Made by a program: the position numbers and the translations under genes. From Treponema denticola (GTDB taxonomy: Bacteria; Spirochaetota; Spirochaetia; Treponematales; Treponemataceae), in the NCBI RefSeq assembly GCF_024181405.1, contig NZ_CP051302.1, forward strand, positions 248,001-312,000: DNA of 64,000 nucleotides, in the 5' to 3' direction. Numbering within the stretch: position 1 is the stretch's first letter; the number at the start of each line of letters is the position of its first letter. The notes beneath the pieces are model-generated. The model saw only the letters and a list, made by a program, of their open reading frames with translations. It did not search any database and was not told where the DNA came from. This document shows positions 16,832 to 25,663 of the stretch, one piece after another.

Positions 16832-17844
16832 TTTGCAGCCTCCTTGTTCTTTTTGGGCGGTTTTACATAGCCGTATTTTACGGGTATAATTTTGTTTAAA
16901 AACGGCACTACGGCATTCATTATAAGAATACTGTACATAACACCTTCGGGCATACCTGAAAATAAGCGGATAAGGCCGGTTATAAGGCCGCAGCCTGCAC
17001 CGAAAAGAAGTTTACCTTTTGGAGTTACGGGGCTTGTTACATAATCGGTTGCCATAAAGACGGCTCCGAAGGCTAAACCTCCCGAAGTCAAGGTTAAAAT
17101 AGGATTTATACCTCCGATTGCGGTAATTGCAACGGCTGTTGCCATCATAGTAATGGGCGTTCTCCAGTCGATAACTTTTTTAAAGAGAAGATACGCAAAA
17201 CCTAAAAGAATCAGGAGTATGCTTGTTTCGCCTATACAGCCTGCATGGTTTCCTAAAATAAGCTGAGTATAAAGGTCAGTGCTTGAACTCAAGTTTAAAC
17301 TCTTTGCTATTTCCGAAGCACTCATTGCGATTCCTTCTTTTGCGTTTATGAGCTTTAGAGGTGTTGCCGTGCTCACCGCATCAAAGATTGAGTTTCCGGG
17401 CTGTATCCAGCTGGTCATTGCTCCCGAAAAGCTTACAAACATAAAGGCTCTTCCTACCAAGGCAGGGTTAAATACGTTTGCTCCAAGCCCTCCGAAAAAT
17501 TCCTTGCCTACAACTATTGCAAAAAAACAGCCTAAAATAAGCATCCATATCGGAAGATTCGGCGGACATACAAGGGCAAGCAGAAGGCCTGTAATAACGG
17601 CTGAAAGGTCTTTTACTCTTACATCCAGCTTGCATATTTTTCTAAATAAGCTTTCAAAACCTACACAGCAAAGAACCGAAACTACGATTCTAATCAAGGC
17701 AGGGATTGAAAAAAGATAGATTCCATAGGCTGTTAAAGGCAGCAGGGCTATAATTACATCCAGCATTAAGGTTTGAGTCTTGACCGGTGTTACAACATGG
17801 GGAGCCGGAGACATAAAAATTTCGTTTTTATCGGATTCTGCCAT
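16828..17844 (-). CDS. rnfD: Rnf complex subunit D
   Basis: A 338-residue membrane protein with about nine or ten helices. It is related to NqrB and carries the second covalent FMN, at Thr of the motif FDAVSTATPLKL near residue 170. Other family blocks are GGLGANVFNPALVGRAFMF and ATDYVTSPVTPKGKL. It overlaps rnfC and rnfG by 1 and 4 nt, which implies coupled translation. Rnf moves electrons between ferredoxin and NAD while pumping Na+ or H+; the ion cannot be told from sequence here. Confidence 0.95.
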   Translation of the reverse strand: MAESDKNEIFMSPAPHVVTPVKTQTLMLDVIIALLPLTAYGIYLFSIPALIRIVVSVLCCVGFESLFRKICKLDVRVKDLSAVITGLLLALVCPPNLPIWMLILGCFFAIVVGKEFFGGLGANVFNPALVGRAFMFVSFSGAMTSWIQPGNSIFDAVSTATPLKLINAKEGIAMSASEIAKSLNLSSSTDLYTQLILGNHAGCIGETSILLILLGFAYLLFKKVIDWRTPITMMATAVAITAIGGINPILTLTSGGLAFGAVFMATDYVTSPVTPKGKLLFGAGCGLITGLIRLFSGMPEGVMYSILIMNAVVPFLNKIIPVKYGYVKPPKKNKEAAK

Positions 17845-19286
17845 TATTTGCCTCCTTCTTCGGTTTTTTTAGCCTCAGGCTCTTGTTTTTGAGCTTCAGC
17901 TGCTTTTTTTTCTGCTGCTGCGGCCTTCGCTGCAGCTTTGGCATCTCTTTTTTGCTTTTCTTCCCTTGCTATCTGCTTACCAATCTTAACTCTTTGAACG
18001 AGTTTAATGCGGGCAGGGCAGGTATAAGCGCAGGTTCCGCATTCTACACAGTCTAAAAGACCGCAGCGGATAGCTTCTTCGGTATTTCCGGCATTTAATG
18101 CTCTAACGATTAAAACGGGAGAAAGGTGACAGCTGCATACGTCAATACACTTACCGCAACCTATACATGGGCTTTCTTCTTCTAAGGAAATTTCTTCCTT
18201 TGTCAAAAAAAGTACACCTGAGGTATTTTTTTGAATAGGGAAGTCTGCATTTTTCATGGCAAAGCCCATCATCGGGCCGCCTGAGATTATTTTTACGACT
18301 CCCGGTTTAAGGGAAACTACGCTTGGAATAAGGTCCCCGACGCAGGTTCCTATAGGGGCTATTACGTTTAAGGGCTTTTCACAGGCCCCGCCACCTATGG
18401 TTAAGGCTCTGTCGATAAGGGGTTTACCCAAACGGAAGGCTTCGGAGATCGCTTTTAAGGTTCCTACGTTTTGGATAACGCAGCCTATCTGGAAGGGAAG
18501 GCCTCCTGAAGGGATTTCCCTGTTTACGACTGCATCCGTAAGAGTTTTTTCTCCGCCCTGCGGATATTTTGTTTTACAAAGCTGAACGCTTATATCGTAG
18601 GCACCTGCGGCAATCGGATTTGCTTTGATTTTTGAAATAGCCTTTTCCAAAACCGGAACCAAATCTTTTTTATTGTCTTCAAGGGCTATGATTCCTTGTT
18701 TTGCGCCTACTATCCTCATAGTGATGGCGAGTCCGTCAACAATGCTATCCGAATCGCTGAATATGGTTGCGGCATCCGTGCAAAGATAGGGTTCACATTC
18801 CGCTCCGTTTGCAATTACATACTCGATTTTTGCATCGGGAGGAGGGCTTAATTTTACATGAGTAGGAAATGATGCTCCTCCCATGCCCGTAATGCCTGCA
18901 TCCCGTACTCTTTTAAGAGCTTCTTCCTTTGTGCATGTAAAAGGATCAATGGGAGGCATAAATTCTTCCCTATTTTCTTCATCGATTTCGATTAAAAAAC
19001 AAAGATTTTCCGTATTTCCGGTTACAAGATGAGGTTCAATCTTTTTTACCTTTCCTGAAACGGAGGAATGGACTGGAGCCGACATAAATTTATCGGTTTC
19101 GGCTATCTTTTGCCCTCTGGCAACTAAATCCCCTACGCTTACAAGAGGTGTATTAGGCATGCCTCCCTGCGTAATAGGAATCCAAACTGATTTATTTGAC
19201 GGTAATACCCTAATGACGCTGTCGCTAGGTGAGACCGCCTTTCGCTCGGGCGGATGCACTCCGCCTTTAAATGATTTTATACCCAT
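17844..19286 (-). CDS. rnfC: Rnf complex subunit C, NADH-binding iron-sulfur protein
   Basis: A 480-residue peripheral subunit. The N-terminus has the barrel-sandwich region GVHPPERK. The nucleotide region includes GMGGASFPTHVK and EPYLCTD. Two 4Fe-4S motifs are seen, CIGCGKCIDVCSCHLSP and CVECGTCAYTCPARIKL. The last about 45 residues are a low-complexity Ala/Lys/Glu tail. The ATG at 19286 lies only 6 nt after a good -10 box and has no convincing Shine-Dalgarno. It is the first gene of rnfCDGEA; no rnfB lies before or after the cluster. Confidence 0.95.
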   Translation of the reverse strand: MGIKSFKGGVHPPERKAVSPSDSVIRVLPSNKSVWIPITQGGMPNTPLVSVGDLVARGQKIAETDKFMSAPVHSSVSGKVKKIEPHLVTGNTENLCFLIEIDEENREEFMPPIDPFTCTKEEALKRVRDAGITGMGGASFPTHVKLSPPPDAKIEYVIANGAECEPYLCTDAATIFSDSDSIVDGLAITMRIVGAKQGIIALEDNKKDLVPVLEKAISKIKANPIAAGAYDISVQLCKTKYPQGGEKTLTDAVVNREIPSGGLPFQIGCVIQNVGTLKAISEAFRLGKPLIDRALTIGGGACEKPLNVIAPIGTCVGDLIPSVVSLKPGVVKIISGGPMMGFAMKNADFPIQKNTSGVLFLTKEEISLEEESPCIGCGKCIDVCSCHLSPVLIVRALNAGNTEEAIRCGLLDCVECGTCAYTCPARIKLVQRVKIGKQIAREEKQKRDAKAAAKAAAAEKKAAEAQKQEPEAKKTEEGGK

Positions 19287-19292
19287 ACCTGT

Positions 19293-19321
19293 ATTTTATA
19301 CATAAGTAATGAAACTTTCAA
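19293..19321 (-). promoter_or_regulatory. rnf operon promoter, start codon 6 nt after the -10
   Basis: TTGAAA and TAAAAT are separated by 17 nt on the minus strand. ACAGGT then leads straight into the rnfC ATG, so the transcript should begin at or next to the start codon. Confidence 0.6.
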
Positions 19322-19368
19322 GAGGATAAAATCATTTTAGGGCAATACATTTTGCACCTTATATAAAA

Positions 19369-20073
19369 TTAATTTTTATCTTCTTCTTCTCTTACAAGCT
19401 TAAAAGGATATTCGGCAACTCCGTCAATAGAGCTGTAAATTTCCGTGTAGCCCAGATTCGACAGTTCATAGGCTGCTCTTGAAGATGCCGTACCTACATT
19501 ACAATATAAAAGCAATTTTTTATTTTTGTCCGGTATTTTATTAAGATTATTTTCTATTTCAAATATGGGGAACGATATGGCTCCTTCTATGTGTCCTATG
19601 TCATAAAACGATTTGGTTCTGCAGTCAAGGATTAAAGCATCGGGGTCTTTTAGCATCTCTTCAAAAACTATTCCCCTTACAGAGTTATAAGTGACGGTTT
19701 TATAATTATATTGATTAACTCCTTCTGCGTTATAAATTTGAGAAAATCTGTTTCCTACCAATATCTCTGCTGCTTTAAAACTTTCATCGTTAGTTTCGGC
19801 ATATACATATACCGGTTTGTCTTTCCAATCGGTTATTTCTCTTAGGCGTTTTTTTATTTGGTTTGTAGGTATATTTATAGCGTGTAAAAGATGACCTTGC
19901 TTATATTTATCATAGGGCCTGACATCAATTACCAATATAGAATCTTTATTTGAATCGGAATTTAAATATTCAAGTCTTGAGCCTTTAACATCTTCAACTT
20001 CTACTTCTATACCGCACGAAATTAACGATATATTCACAATTAAAACTATAAAAAGCAAAAACCTTATTTTCAT
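19369..20073 (-). CDS. Lipoprotein with two rhodanese-like domains
   Basis: A 234-residue lipoprotein; the signal ends in the lipobox SLISC with Cys20. Domain 1 (about 40-125) has VIDVRPYDKYKQGHLLHAINIP, but its active-site loop reads YAETNDES and lacks the catalytic Cys. Domain 2 (about 140-225) has LDCRTKSFYDIGHIEGAISFP and the loop LYCNVGTASSRAA with Cys, so only domain 2 could carry sulfur. It may act on sulfur species or redox partners in the periplasm. The start ATG at 20073 follows GGAG. It is the downstream neighbour of the pallilysin-like gene on the same strand. Confidence 0.82.
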   Translation of the reverse strand: MKIRFLLFIVLIVNISLISCGIEVEVEDVKGSRLEYLNSDSNKDSILVIDVRPYDKYKQGHLLHAINIPTNQIKKRLREITDWKDKPVYVYAETNDESFKAAEILVGNRFSQIYNAEGVNQYNYKTVTYNSVRGIVFEEMLKDPDALILDCRTKSFYDIGHIEGAISFPIFEIENNLNKIPDKNKKLLLYCNVGTASSRAAYELSNLGYTEIYSSIDGVAEYPFKLVREEEDKN

Positions 20074-20149
20074 AATTTAATCTCCAAAAAACTTAAATAC
20101 TCTGAATTTATTATAATGATTTTTACTCCCACTGTCAAAAGGATGATGC

Positions 20150-21625
20150 TTATTCTCTTTCAAAGACAATGGGTTCATCTCCTGTAGGTATTGCATCGTT
20201 TATACTCAACTTAATTTTTGTTAGAACCATCCGCTGTATATTTTTCTTTTCGCTTATTTCAAGCAGATAAAATTTAGTTGTATCTTTTTCGGATTTCATC
20301 TGCATTACGATTTTTTCGTTTATTTCCAATATGTTAAAATAACCTTTTTCAATATCTTCAGATTGTTGAAGAGTATAAGAATTTCCTGAAAGATTTAAAA
20401 AAACGTTATTTGCCGATTTCCACTGATTTGACGATTTTGATAAAATTCTTTTTGCTTTTTCCGCATTATTTTCTTTTTCGTTTGTGTTATTTAAAAGTAA
20501 ATTTGTGTTTTTTTTATACTTTCCGTTCCAAAGAGAGGCAGTTCCGAATTTAATTCTTAAAACGTCTTCTATTACACGTATCTGTATTTCATCAAGTCCC
20601 TTAATTTCAATTTCGACTCTTCTTATTATATTCGGAATCGACTTATTGTTTGTTGTAAAAAATAAACCGTACCTTCGAGGAAAGGTTGTTTTTATTTCAT
20701 AGATTTCTTCAACATTGTCTAAATTAAAAATAATATGACTGTCGTTTTTATCAAAATAAACACTTCTGCCTGTTTCTTTATTCCCTTCTTCTTGAAACCA
20801 TAGTCCGGACAAAAAGTCTATAAAGGATTCCATATTTCCGCTTTGAAGTTTTCTTAAAAGCTGAACTTCTATTTTTTCACCCGGAATTGTCTTTTTTAAA
20901 CCTCCTTCATATTTTTTTGTTTTTGAATTCCATGTATATTCGGTTTCAATTTGGTTTAGAGTATTGGGAGCCGATGGATCGGAGTCGTAAGTGTATATAC
21001 GATATGAAGATAGACTAACAGGGGTTTCGTCTTGAGTTTCAATTTCTTTGATTTGAATCTGCATATCCGCATGTAAGTCGGCTATTTGGGCAAGCTCAAC
21101 ATTTCCGCCTTTGTCCTTTTTGATAGTATGTATGGATAAGACCTGCCTGTTATCCGATGTCATTCCGGAATAAATAAGGGATTTGGGGTCTTGCGTTAAA
21201 TTCATAATGTAGAACGTAAGAGACTTAGGTTGTGTGATCGTTGTTCTTATTTCTTCAACCCTCTCCCATTTTTGAGTTATCGGGTTTTGAATTGAAATAA
21301 TCAGGTATAAAAAAGGATCCAATAGTTTTTTTACGGCAATAATTTGGTCTTCTACACCGTCTTCATTTAAATCATCCGAAATAGCATCAACAAAGGTTTC
21401 ATCATTGGATAACTCCAAGAATATTCTTGTTTCAGTATTCGCGGAATAATTTTCGTTTTTTTTATTTTCATTATCGATTTGTGAAGAAACTATGGGAATT
21501 ATTGTTTGTGTAACAATTTTTTCTTCACCTTTTGTATTTGACCGTATAAACTTTAAATAAATTAAAAAGCTTAACAAAACCAAAACAATAAGAACCGAAA
21601 TAACATACATTATCTGTTTGAACAT
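20150..21625 (-). CDS. Pallilysin (Tp0751)-like membrane-anchored protein without HEXXH
   Basis: A 491-residue protein with one N-terminal membrane helix (residues 4-28) and a long extracytoplasmic part. Residues near 60-95 include DDLNEDGVEDQIIAV, which resembles a calcium-binding loop. The C-terminal half resembles T. pallidum Tp0751 as I recall it: LSGLWFQEE, RRVEIEIKG, then RVIEDVLRIKFGTASLWNGKY. Where Tp0751 has its HEVIH zinc motif this protein reads DEIQI, so metalloprotease activity is unlikely. It is about twice the length of Tp0751. The vWA gene upstream on the same strand corresponds to Tp0750. The assignment rests on remembered sequence. Confidence 0.7.
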   Translation of the reverse strand: MFKQIMYVISVLIVLVLLSFLIYLKFIRSNTKGEEKIVTQTIIPIVSSQIDNENKKNENYSANTETRIFLELSNDETFVDAISDDLNEDGVEDQIIAVKKLLDPFLYLIISIQNPITQKWERVEEIRTTITQPKSLTFYIMNLTQDPKSLIYSGMTSDNRQVLSIHTIKKDKGGNVELAQIADLHADMQIQIKEIETQDETPVSLSSYRIYTYDSDPSAPNTLNQIETEYTWNSKTKKYEGGLKKTIPGEKIEVQLLRKLQSGNMESFIDFLSGLWFQEEGNKETGRSVYFDKNDSHIIFNLDNVEEIYEIKTTFPRRYGLFFTTNNKSIPNIIRRVEIEIKGLDEIQIRVIEDVLRIKFGTASLWNGKYKKNTNLLLNNTNEKENNAEKAKRILSKSSNQWKSANNVFLNLSGNSYTLQQSEDIEKGYFNILEINEKIVMQMKSEKDTTKFYLLEISEKKNIQRMVLTKIKLSINDAIPTGDEPIVFERE

Positions 21626-21666
21626 ACTTTGTTTAAATCCTTATTCGTAATTATGGTTACGTATGA

Positions 21667-22329
21667 TTACGGATTATCTTTTTTGATTAAGGCTGTATTT
21701 TCGTCGGATTGAACCCTTTCTTTATCGTTATTTTTTATTATATCGGAAAAAAGAGCCTTGCTTGTTTTTACAACCCTCTCATCAAGTCCCATATCAACAG
21801 TAATTTCATACCAATTATCGTGTTTTATAATTCTTGACTCAACTAAATAAGGACTTGAAAACTTTTTTTGTTTACCGCTGTATTTTGAGGTTATAGGAGC
21901 ATCTTGTTCCAGATCAGTCAACATAAAAAGAACCTTATACCTTCCGTTTTCGCCTCTTTGGTTTATGGCTTCCTGTATTTTATCCAGAGCTCTTCCTACA
22001 TCGGTAAATCTTCCGTTCGGGCTTATTTTATTTACCGTTTTGATTATCTTGTCGGTGTCTTCTTTGCTTTTTATTTCAATTGAAACCAAATGTTCGGGAC
22101 TTTCATAAAACTGATAAATGCTTATCCAATCGCCGGTGATGATAATTTGGTCTATCAATTCATCAAGAACCCATCGCTTTAGGCTGTCGAATTTGCCCGG
22201 ATCCTGCATAGATAATGACTTGTCAATCATAATAATCATATCAACAGGCATTGTCCTCTCACCTGCATTTAAATTAAATAAAACTCCCGCTAACAGTAAA
22301 AATATAAAAATAAGTTTTTTAATTTTCAT
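21667..22329 (-). CDS. Secreted vWA-domain protein, Tp0750-like
   Basis: A 220-residue exported protein with an N-terminal signal (MKIKKLIFIFLLLAGVLFNLNAG). The von Willebrand A domain begins at about residue 28. The metal-ion-dependent adhesion site is visible as DMIIMIDKSLSM (DxSxS pattern), and LFMLTDLEQDAP supplies the later acidic position. ATG 22329 follows AAAGGAG with suitable spacing; an upstream in-frame start at 22422 would put the signal peptide internally and is rejected. Gene order with the pallilysin-like gene and cfpA is the same as I recall in T. pallidum, which supports a conserved two-protein surface unit. Confidence 0.78.
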   Translation of the reverse strand: MKIKKLIFIFLLLAGVLFNLNAGERTMPVDMIIMIDKSLSMQDPGKFDSLKRWVLDELIDQIIITGDWISIYQFYESPEHLVSIEIKSKEDTDKIIKTVNKISPNGRFTDVGRALDKIQEAINQRGENGRYKVLFMLTDLEQDAPITSKYSGKQKKFSSPYLVESRIIKHDNWYEITVDMGLDERVVKTSKALFSDIIKNNDKERVQSDENTALIKKDNP

Positions 22330-22408
22330 AAATACTCCTTTTTTATGCTTTATACACACTATTATATAACATATTTGAAAAAAAATCATCAACTTTAAAT
22401 AAAAACTC

Positions 22409-22436
22409 TTTACATTATGCAAAATATGTTTATAAT
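22409..22436 (+). promoter_or_regulatory. cfpA promoter
   Basis: TTTACA and TATAAT are separated by 16 nt. Transcription would begin near 22443, with a leader of about 54 nt ending in TAAGGAG 10 nt before the cfpA ATG. Confidence 0.6.
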
Positions 22437-22496
22437 TATATAATAGTGATATATATTGTAATTAAACAAAATTGCTAAAAGTAAGGAGAGTTAGGA

Positions 22497-24542
22497 ATGG
22501 CAAATTTAGATCTACCACAGAGCCCGAATGTATTCCATCCCGAGAAGCCCAGTGCTGTCGGTTCTAGGAACTCGTTAGCTCAAGACTATCGAGATCAGCA
22601 GAAAGAAGTTAATCAGCTGATTGAAGAAGAAACAAATAAAGTGTTACACCACTTGACCACAAAGCTTCCCAAAGAAGTTCTTGAAAGATTAGACGTAATG
22701 GGCGGCGTTAAGGAAAAGTTGTATAACTACTTTAACCAGAACTACCAGAACATGTTCAACCGATACATGGTAACGGCTGAAGATGAAATGCTCAAAAAGG
22801 TACGAGGATTTATCGATCGGGAAGAAATGAAGGTTTTAGACCGCTATACTCCGAAAGAAATCGCAAACCTTCTTGATGCAGTCGGCGGTGCTGACAAGTT
22901 TAACACAGGCGAAATCGAAAAATCGATTGTAAACATGTACGGACACTTACAGGGCCACGTACAACGCGGTGTTAATGATTTGGAAACCTTAACAAACTCA
23001 TTGTTAAGGCAGAAGACGGACGTAGGAGCCTTCGTTCGAGGTGAAAACGCATACTCAATCGTAAAGTGTGCATTTAAAGACAACCTTTACAAACCAAAGA
23101 CTGTAACCGATGTTAAGCTTTCCGTAAACATTCTTGATACGGAACTTATCAGCCCGATCTTCCAGTATCAATCAACAGTCGAATATCTTATCAAAGACCT
23201 CTTGTCAAATCACTATATGGATGTAATTGACAAGGAAATTGAGAAGATAAAGGACAAGAGAATTGATCAGGGATTGGATGAATTGTCTGACGGTGAAATC
23301 GTTTTTGCAAAAATCGATAAGGTAAAAGATATCACTGATGATGATGTTGAGAATCCCAAGAGCAAGAGATATGATGTAGTATCCAAGCAGCTCATGGAAA
23401 GAATCAACAACTTAAGAGCTGAAATCGATCCTGAAACATTTGATCAGCTCAACATCAGAGAAAACATCAAAAAGATCATCGACCTTGAAAACATCAGAAA
23501 CCGCGGATTTAACACGGCTATCAACTCGATTACTTCAATCCTTGACACTTCAAAGATGGGATATCAGTATATCGAAAACTTAAAGAATGCCCGCGAGCTT
23601 ATCTTGCGCGAATATGATGATACGGATATCGCTAACCTTCCTGATGAAAGGTATCAAATCCGCCTCAAGTACTACGACAATGCTCAATTAATTTCGGAAA
23701 GACAGGCTTATGAAGTAATGATGAGCTCTTTTGAAACTGAAATTCAGCACTTGTGGGATGTAGTACGCGCTACATACGACAAATCCAAGTTTATGACCAA
23801 AATCACAGACTTTAACGATTTGGCTGCAAATTACAAGAAATTCATCAAACGAAAGTACAAGGATCAGTCCGGTGAACCCGTATACGAAGATACCGCTAAG
23901 GTTTGGGATGAAATCTCCTTTGTTAAAGCTCCGGAAACTGAAGTTGAAAAGATGAACAGAACCTATGTCTACGAAAAAGATAAGCTCCGCAAGAAGCTCA
24001 TCATTATGCGCCGCAGGATGAAGGATCTCTATGATTATCAATATCCTATCGAAAGACGCGTTATCGAAGACAGACTTTCGTTCTTAGAAGCAGAATTCAA
24101 CAAATTCGATTATTTAATCAATCCTTTCCATATCCAGCCCGGTCTCTTGCTTGATATCGATATTACATCTATCAAGAGAAAGAAGGCTACATTGGACGGA
24201 ATGGCCAACGTGCTCAACGAATTCTTGCACGGTGTATCAAAAGGCTTTGCTGACGCAGCATTTGCTTCGTTCAGCCGCCGACGATCCACAGTCCGCGCCG
24301 ATATCGCACAGAGTTTCGCAACTGTTGATGATGATCCCAAAGCCAGTGGAGCTGCAGGCCGCTCTCAGTTTATCGATATGCTGAACAGCACTCCTGCCAT
24401 TGAGGCTCCTGCAGCCGAGTCTGTAAGCGCTCCGGCTAAACGCAGAGGACCCAAAAAGAGTGCCGCTAAGGCAAAAAAGACAGGCTCTGTTGATGCAGGA
24501 CGAGGCCGACGAAAGGCTAAGTCAGGAATTAAAGAAATTTAA
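22497..24542 (+). CDS. cfpA: Cytoplasmic filament protein A
   Basis: A 681-residue protein that forms the ribbon of cytoplasmic filaments running under the flagella in treponemes. It is recognised by its N-terminus [19 protein letters not shown] and by length (T. pallidum CfpA is of similar size). Most of it is charged and helical with long heptad-like stretches. Residues from about 630 form a basic Ala/Lys-rich tail ([14 protein letters not shown]). AAGGAG lies upstream of the ATG, and a rho-independent terminator follows. The protein has no close enzyme relatives and is a good lineage marker. Confidence 0.95.
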   Translation: MANLDLPQSPNVFHPEKPSAVGSRNSLAQDYRDQQKEVNQLIEEETNKVLHHLTTKLPKEVLERLDVMGGVKEKLYNYFNQNYQNMFNRYMVTAEDEMLKKVRGFIDREEMKVLDRYTPKEIANLLDAVGGADKFNTGEIEKSIVNMYGHLQGHVQRGVNDLETLTNSLLRQKTDVGAFVRGENAYSIVKCAFKDNLYKPKTVTDVKLSVNILDTELISPIFQYQSTVEYLIKDLLSNHYMDVIDKEIEKIKDKRIDQGLDELSDGEIVFAKIDKVKDITDDDVENPKSKRYDVVSKQLMERINNLRAEIDPETFDQLNIRENIKKIIDLENIRNRGFNTAINSITSILDTSKMGYQYIENLKNARELILREYDDTDIANLPDERYQIRLKYYDNAQLISERQAYEVMMSSFETEIQHLWDVVRATYDKSKFMTKITDFNDLAANYKKFIKRKYKDQSGEPVYEDTAKVWDEISFVKAPETEVEKMNRTYVYEKDKLRKKLIIMRRRMKDLYDYQYPIERRVIEDRLSFLEAEFNKFDYLINPFHIQPGLLLDIDITSIKRKKATLDGMANVLNEFLHGVSKGFADAAFASFSRRRSTVRADIAQSFATVDDDPKASGAAGRSQFIDMLNSTPAIEAPAAESVSAPAKRRGPKKSAAKAKKTGSVDAGRGRRKAKSGIKEI

Positions 24543-24574
24543 TTAGGATTTTAGAGCTTAACTGATTCAAAATT

Positions 24575-24608
24575 AAGCCCCTGGAACAACCCCGTTTCGG
24601 GGGCTTTT
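24575..24608 (+). terminator. Terminator after cfpA
   Basis: AAGCCCC and GGGGCTT flank an inner CCCCG-TTT-CGGGG hairpin and are followed by TTGCTT. It separates cfpA from the downstream pair of genes. Confidence 0.7.
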
Positions 24609-24627
24609 GCTTAAAAAAGGAGTAATT

Positions 24628-25653
24628 ATGGTTAATATGACTAATTTTTTTGTTCCGCTTGCTAAAAAGACTGATTTTAATGTTTCCGTTAAACATATTC
24701 AGTCTGTTATAGAAATTTTGGAGGATTGTGATCCCAAAGAAAATATTGCGGACAAGATAAATCTTATGATAAGAGAACAGACAATAAAGCCGGAGCAGGT
24801 TAGATCCATTCTTTCGGTTTCCCTGCTTGATAAATGGAATTATAGAGTTGTATCTGAAAATTTGAAATTTATTTTGGATGACGCCTCCTCTTTTGTCGCT
24901 GAGGTTGCCAAATGGACCGGTATTGATTTGGTTTTCGGCTATGATCATCCGGATTTGGGTTTTATCGTTATAAACCCGAAAAATCCTGCTGCTGCCCAAG
25001 TTATTCAGGGATTTAGAAAAAATGAGCTTCTCCTAATATTTGTCGGAAAACAAGACAGGGGATCTGTTGATGCCGGTCTTGCCGATTCCGTTATTTCTGC
25101 TATTCATAAACTATTTGAAAAGAAGGCTTGCTCGGTTCCTGCATCCGTAAAAGCAGGGCCTTTTATATATGTTGAACCCAAAAAAGCTGCTCCTGTAAAA
25201 GTTAAAAAGACTGTTACCAAAAAAACTGTTAAAAAAATTAAGGCTGCTGCAGCTCCTGTTAAGGTTCAGGCAAGTTCCGTTCCCTCACATTTGGAGCGCC
25301 CATCTGCCGTGTCCACAGGACCTAAAAAGATGTCGCAGCTTGTTTCTGTTCCTGTTTCGAACGAATTATTCCATAACGGAAATGTTGAAGCATGGAAGAG
25401 AATTATACGAAGTTATACTGCAAAATACCAAGATGCCGAAGTTATGGTATACTATGACGGAGAGCGTATTGTAGATATAAATACCTTATTTAAGTGGGGA
25501 AAGGTTAAACACGGAAGTACAATCCAATTTGCCGTTTCTGCAGCAGAAATTAATGACCTTTCAAAGTTGTCAAAATATTTTAGGCAGGGAGCCAGTCCCA
25601 TGTTTGAAGCATTTTTGCGCGGATCTCCGGATACCGTATTAAATCTATTTTAA
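24628..25653 (+). CDS. Conserved treponemal protein of unknown function
   Basis: A 341-residue protein I do not recognise beyond its place between cfpA and ppdK. An N-terminal domain (1-170) contains FKFILDDASSFVAEVAKW-like and GYDHPDLGFIVINPKNPAA segments. A basic linker of Lys/Thr/Val/Ala repeats (about 180-230) follows, and a C-terminal domain (about 250-341) begins NELFHNGNVEAWKRIIRSY. No signal or membrane helix is seen. ATG 24628 follows AAAGGAG; an in-frame TTG at 24607 lies in the terminator and is rejected. It ends 10 nt before ppdK, so the two are co-transcribed. Confidence 0.75.
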   Translation: MVNMTNFFVPLAKKTDFNVSVKHIQSVIEILEDCDPKENIADKINLMIREQTIKPEQVRSILSVSLLDKWNYRVVSENLKFILDDASSFVAEVAKWTGIDLVFGYDHPDLGFIVINPKNPAAAQVIQGFRKNELLLIFVGKQDRGSVDAGLADSVISAIHKLFEKKACSVPASVKAGPFIYVEPKKAAPVKVKKTVTKKTVKKIKAAAAPVKVQASSVPSHLERPSAVSTGPKKMSQLVSVPVSNELFHNGNVEAWKRIIRSYTAKYQDAEVMVYYDGERIVDINTLFKWGKVKHGSTIQFAVSAAEINDLSKLSKYFRQGASPMFEAFLRGSPDTVLNLF

Positions 25654-25663
25654 GGAGTAAAAA

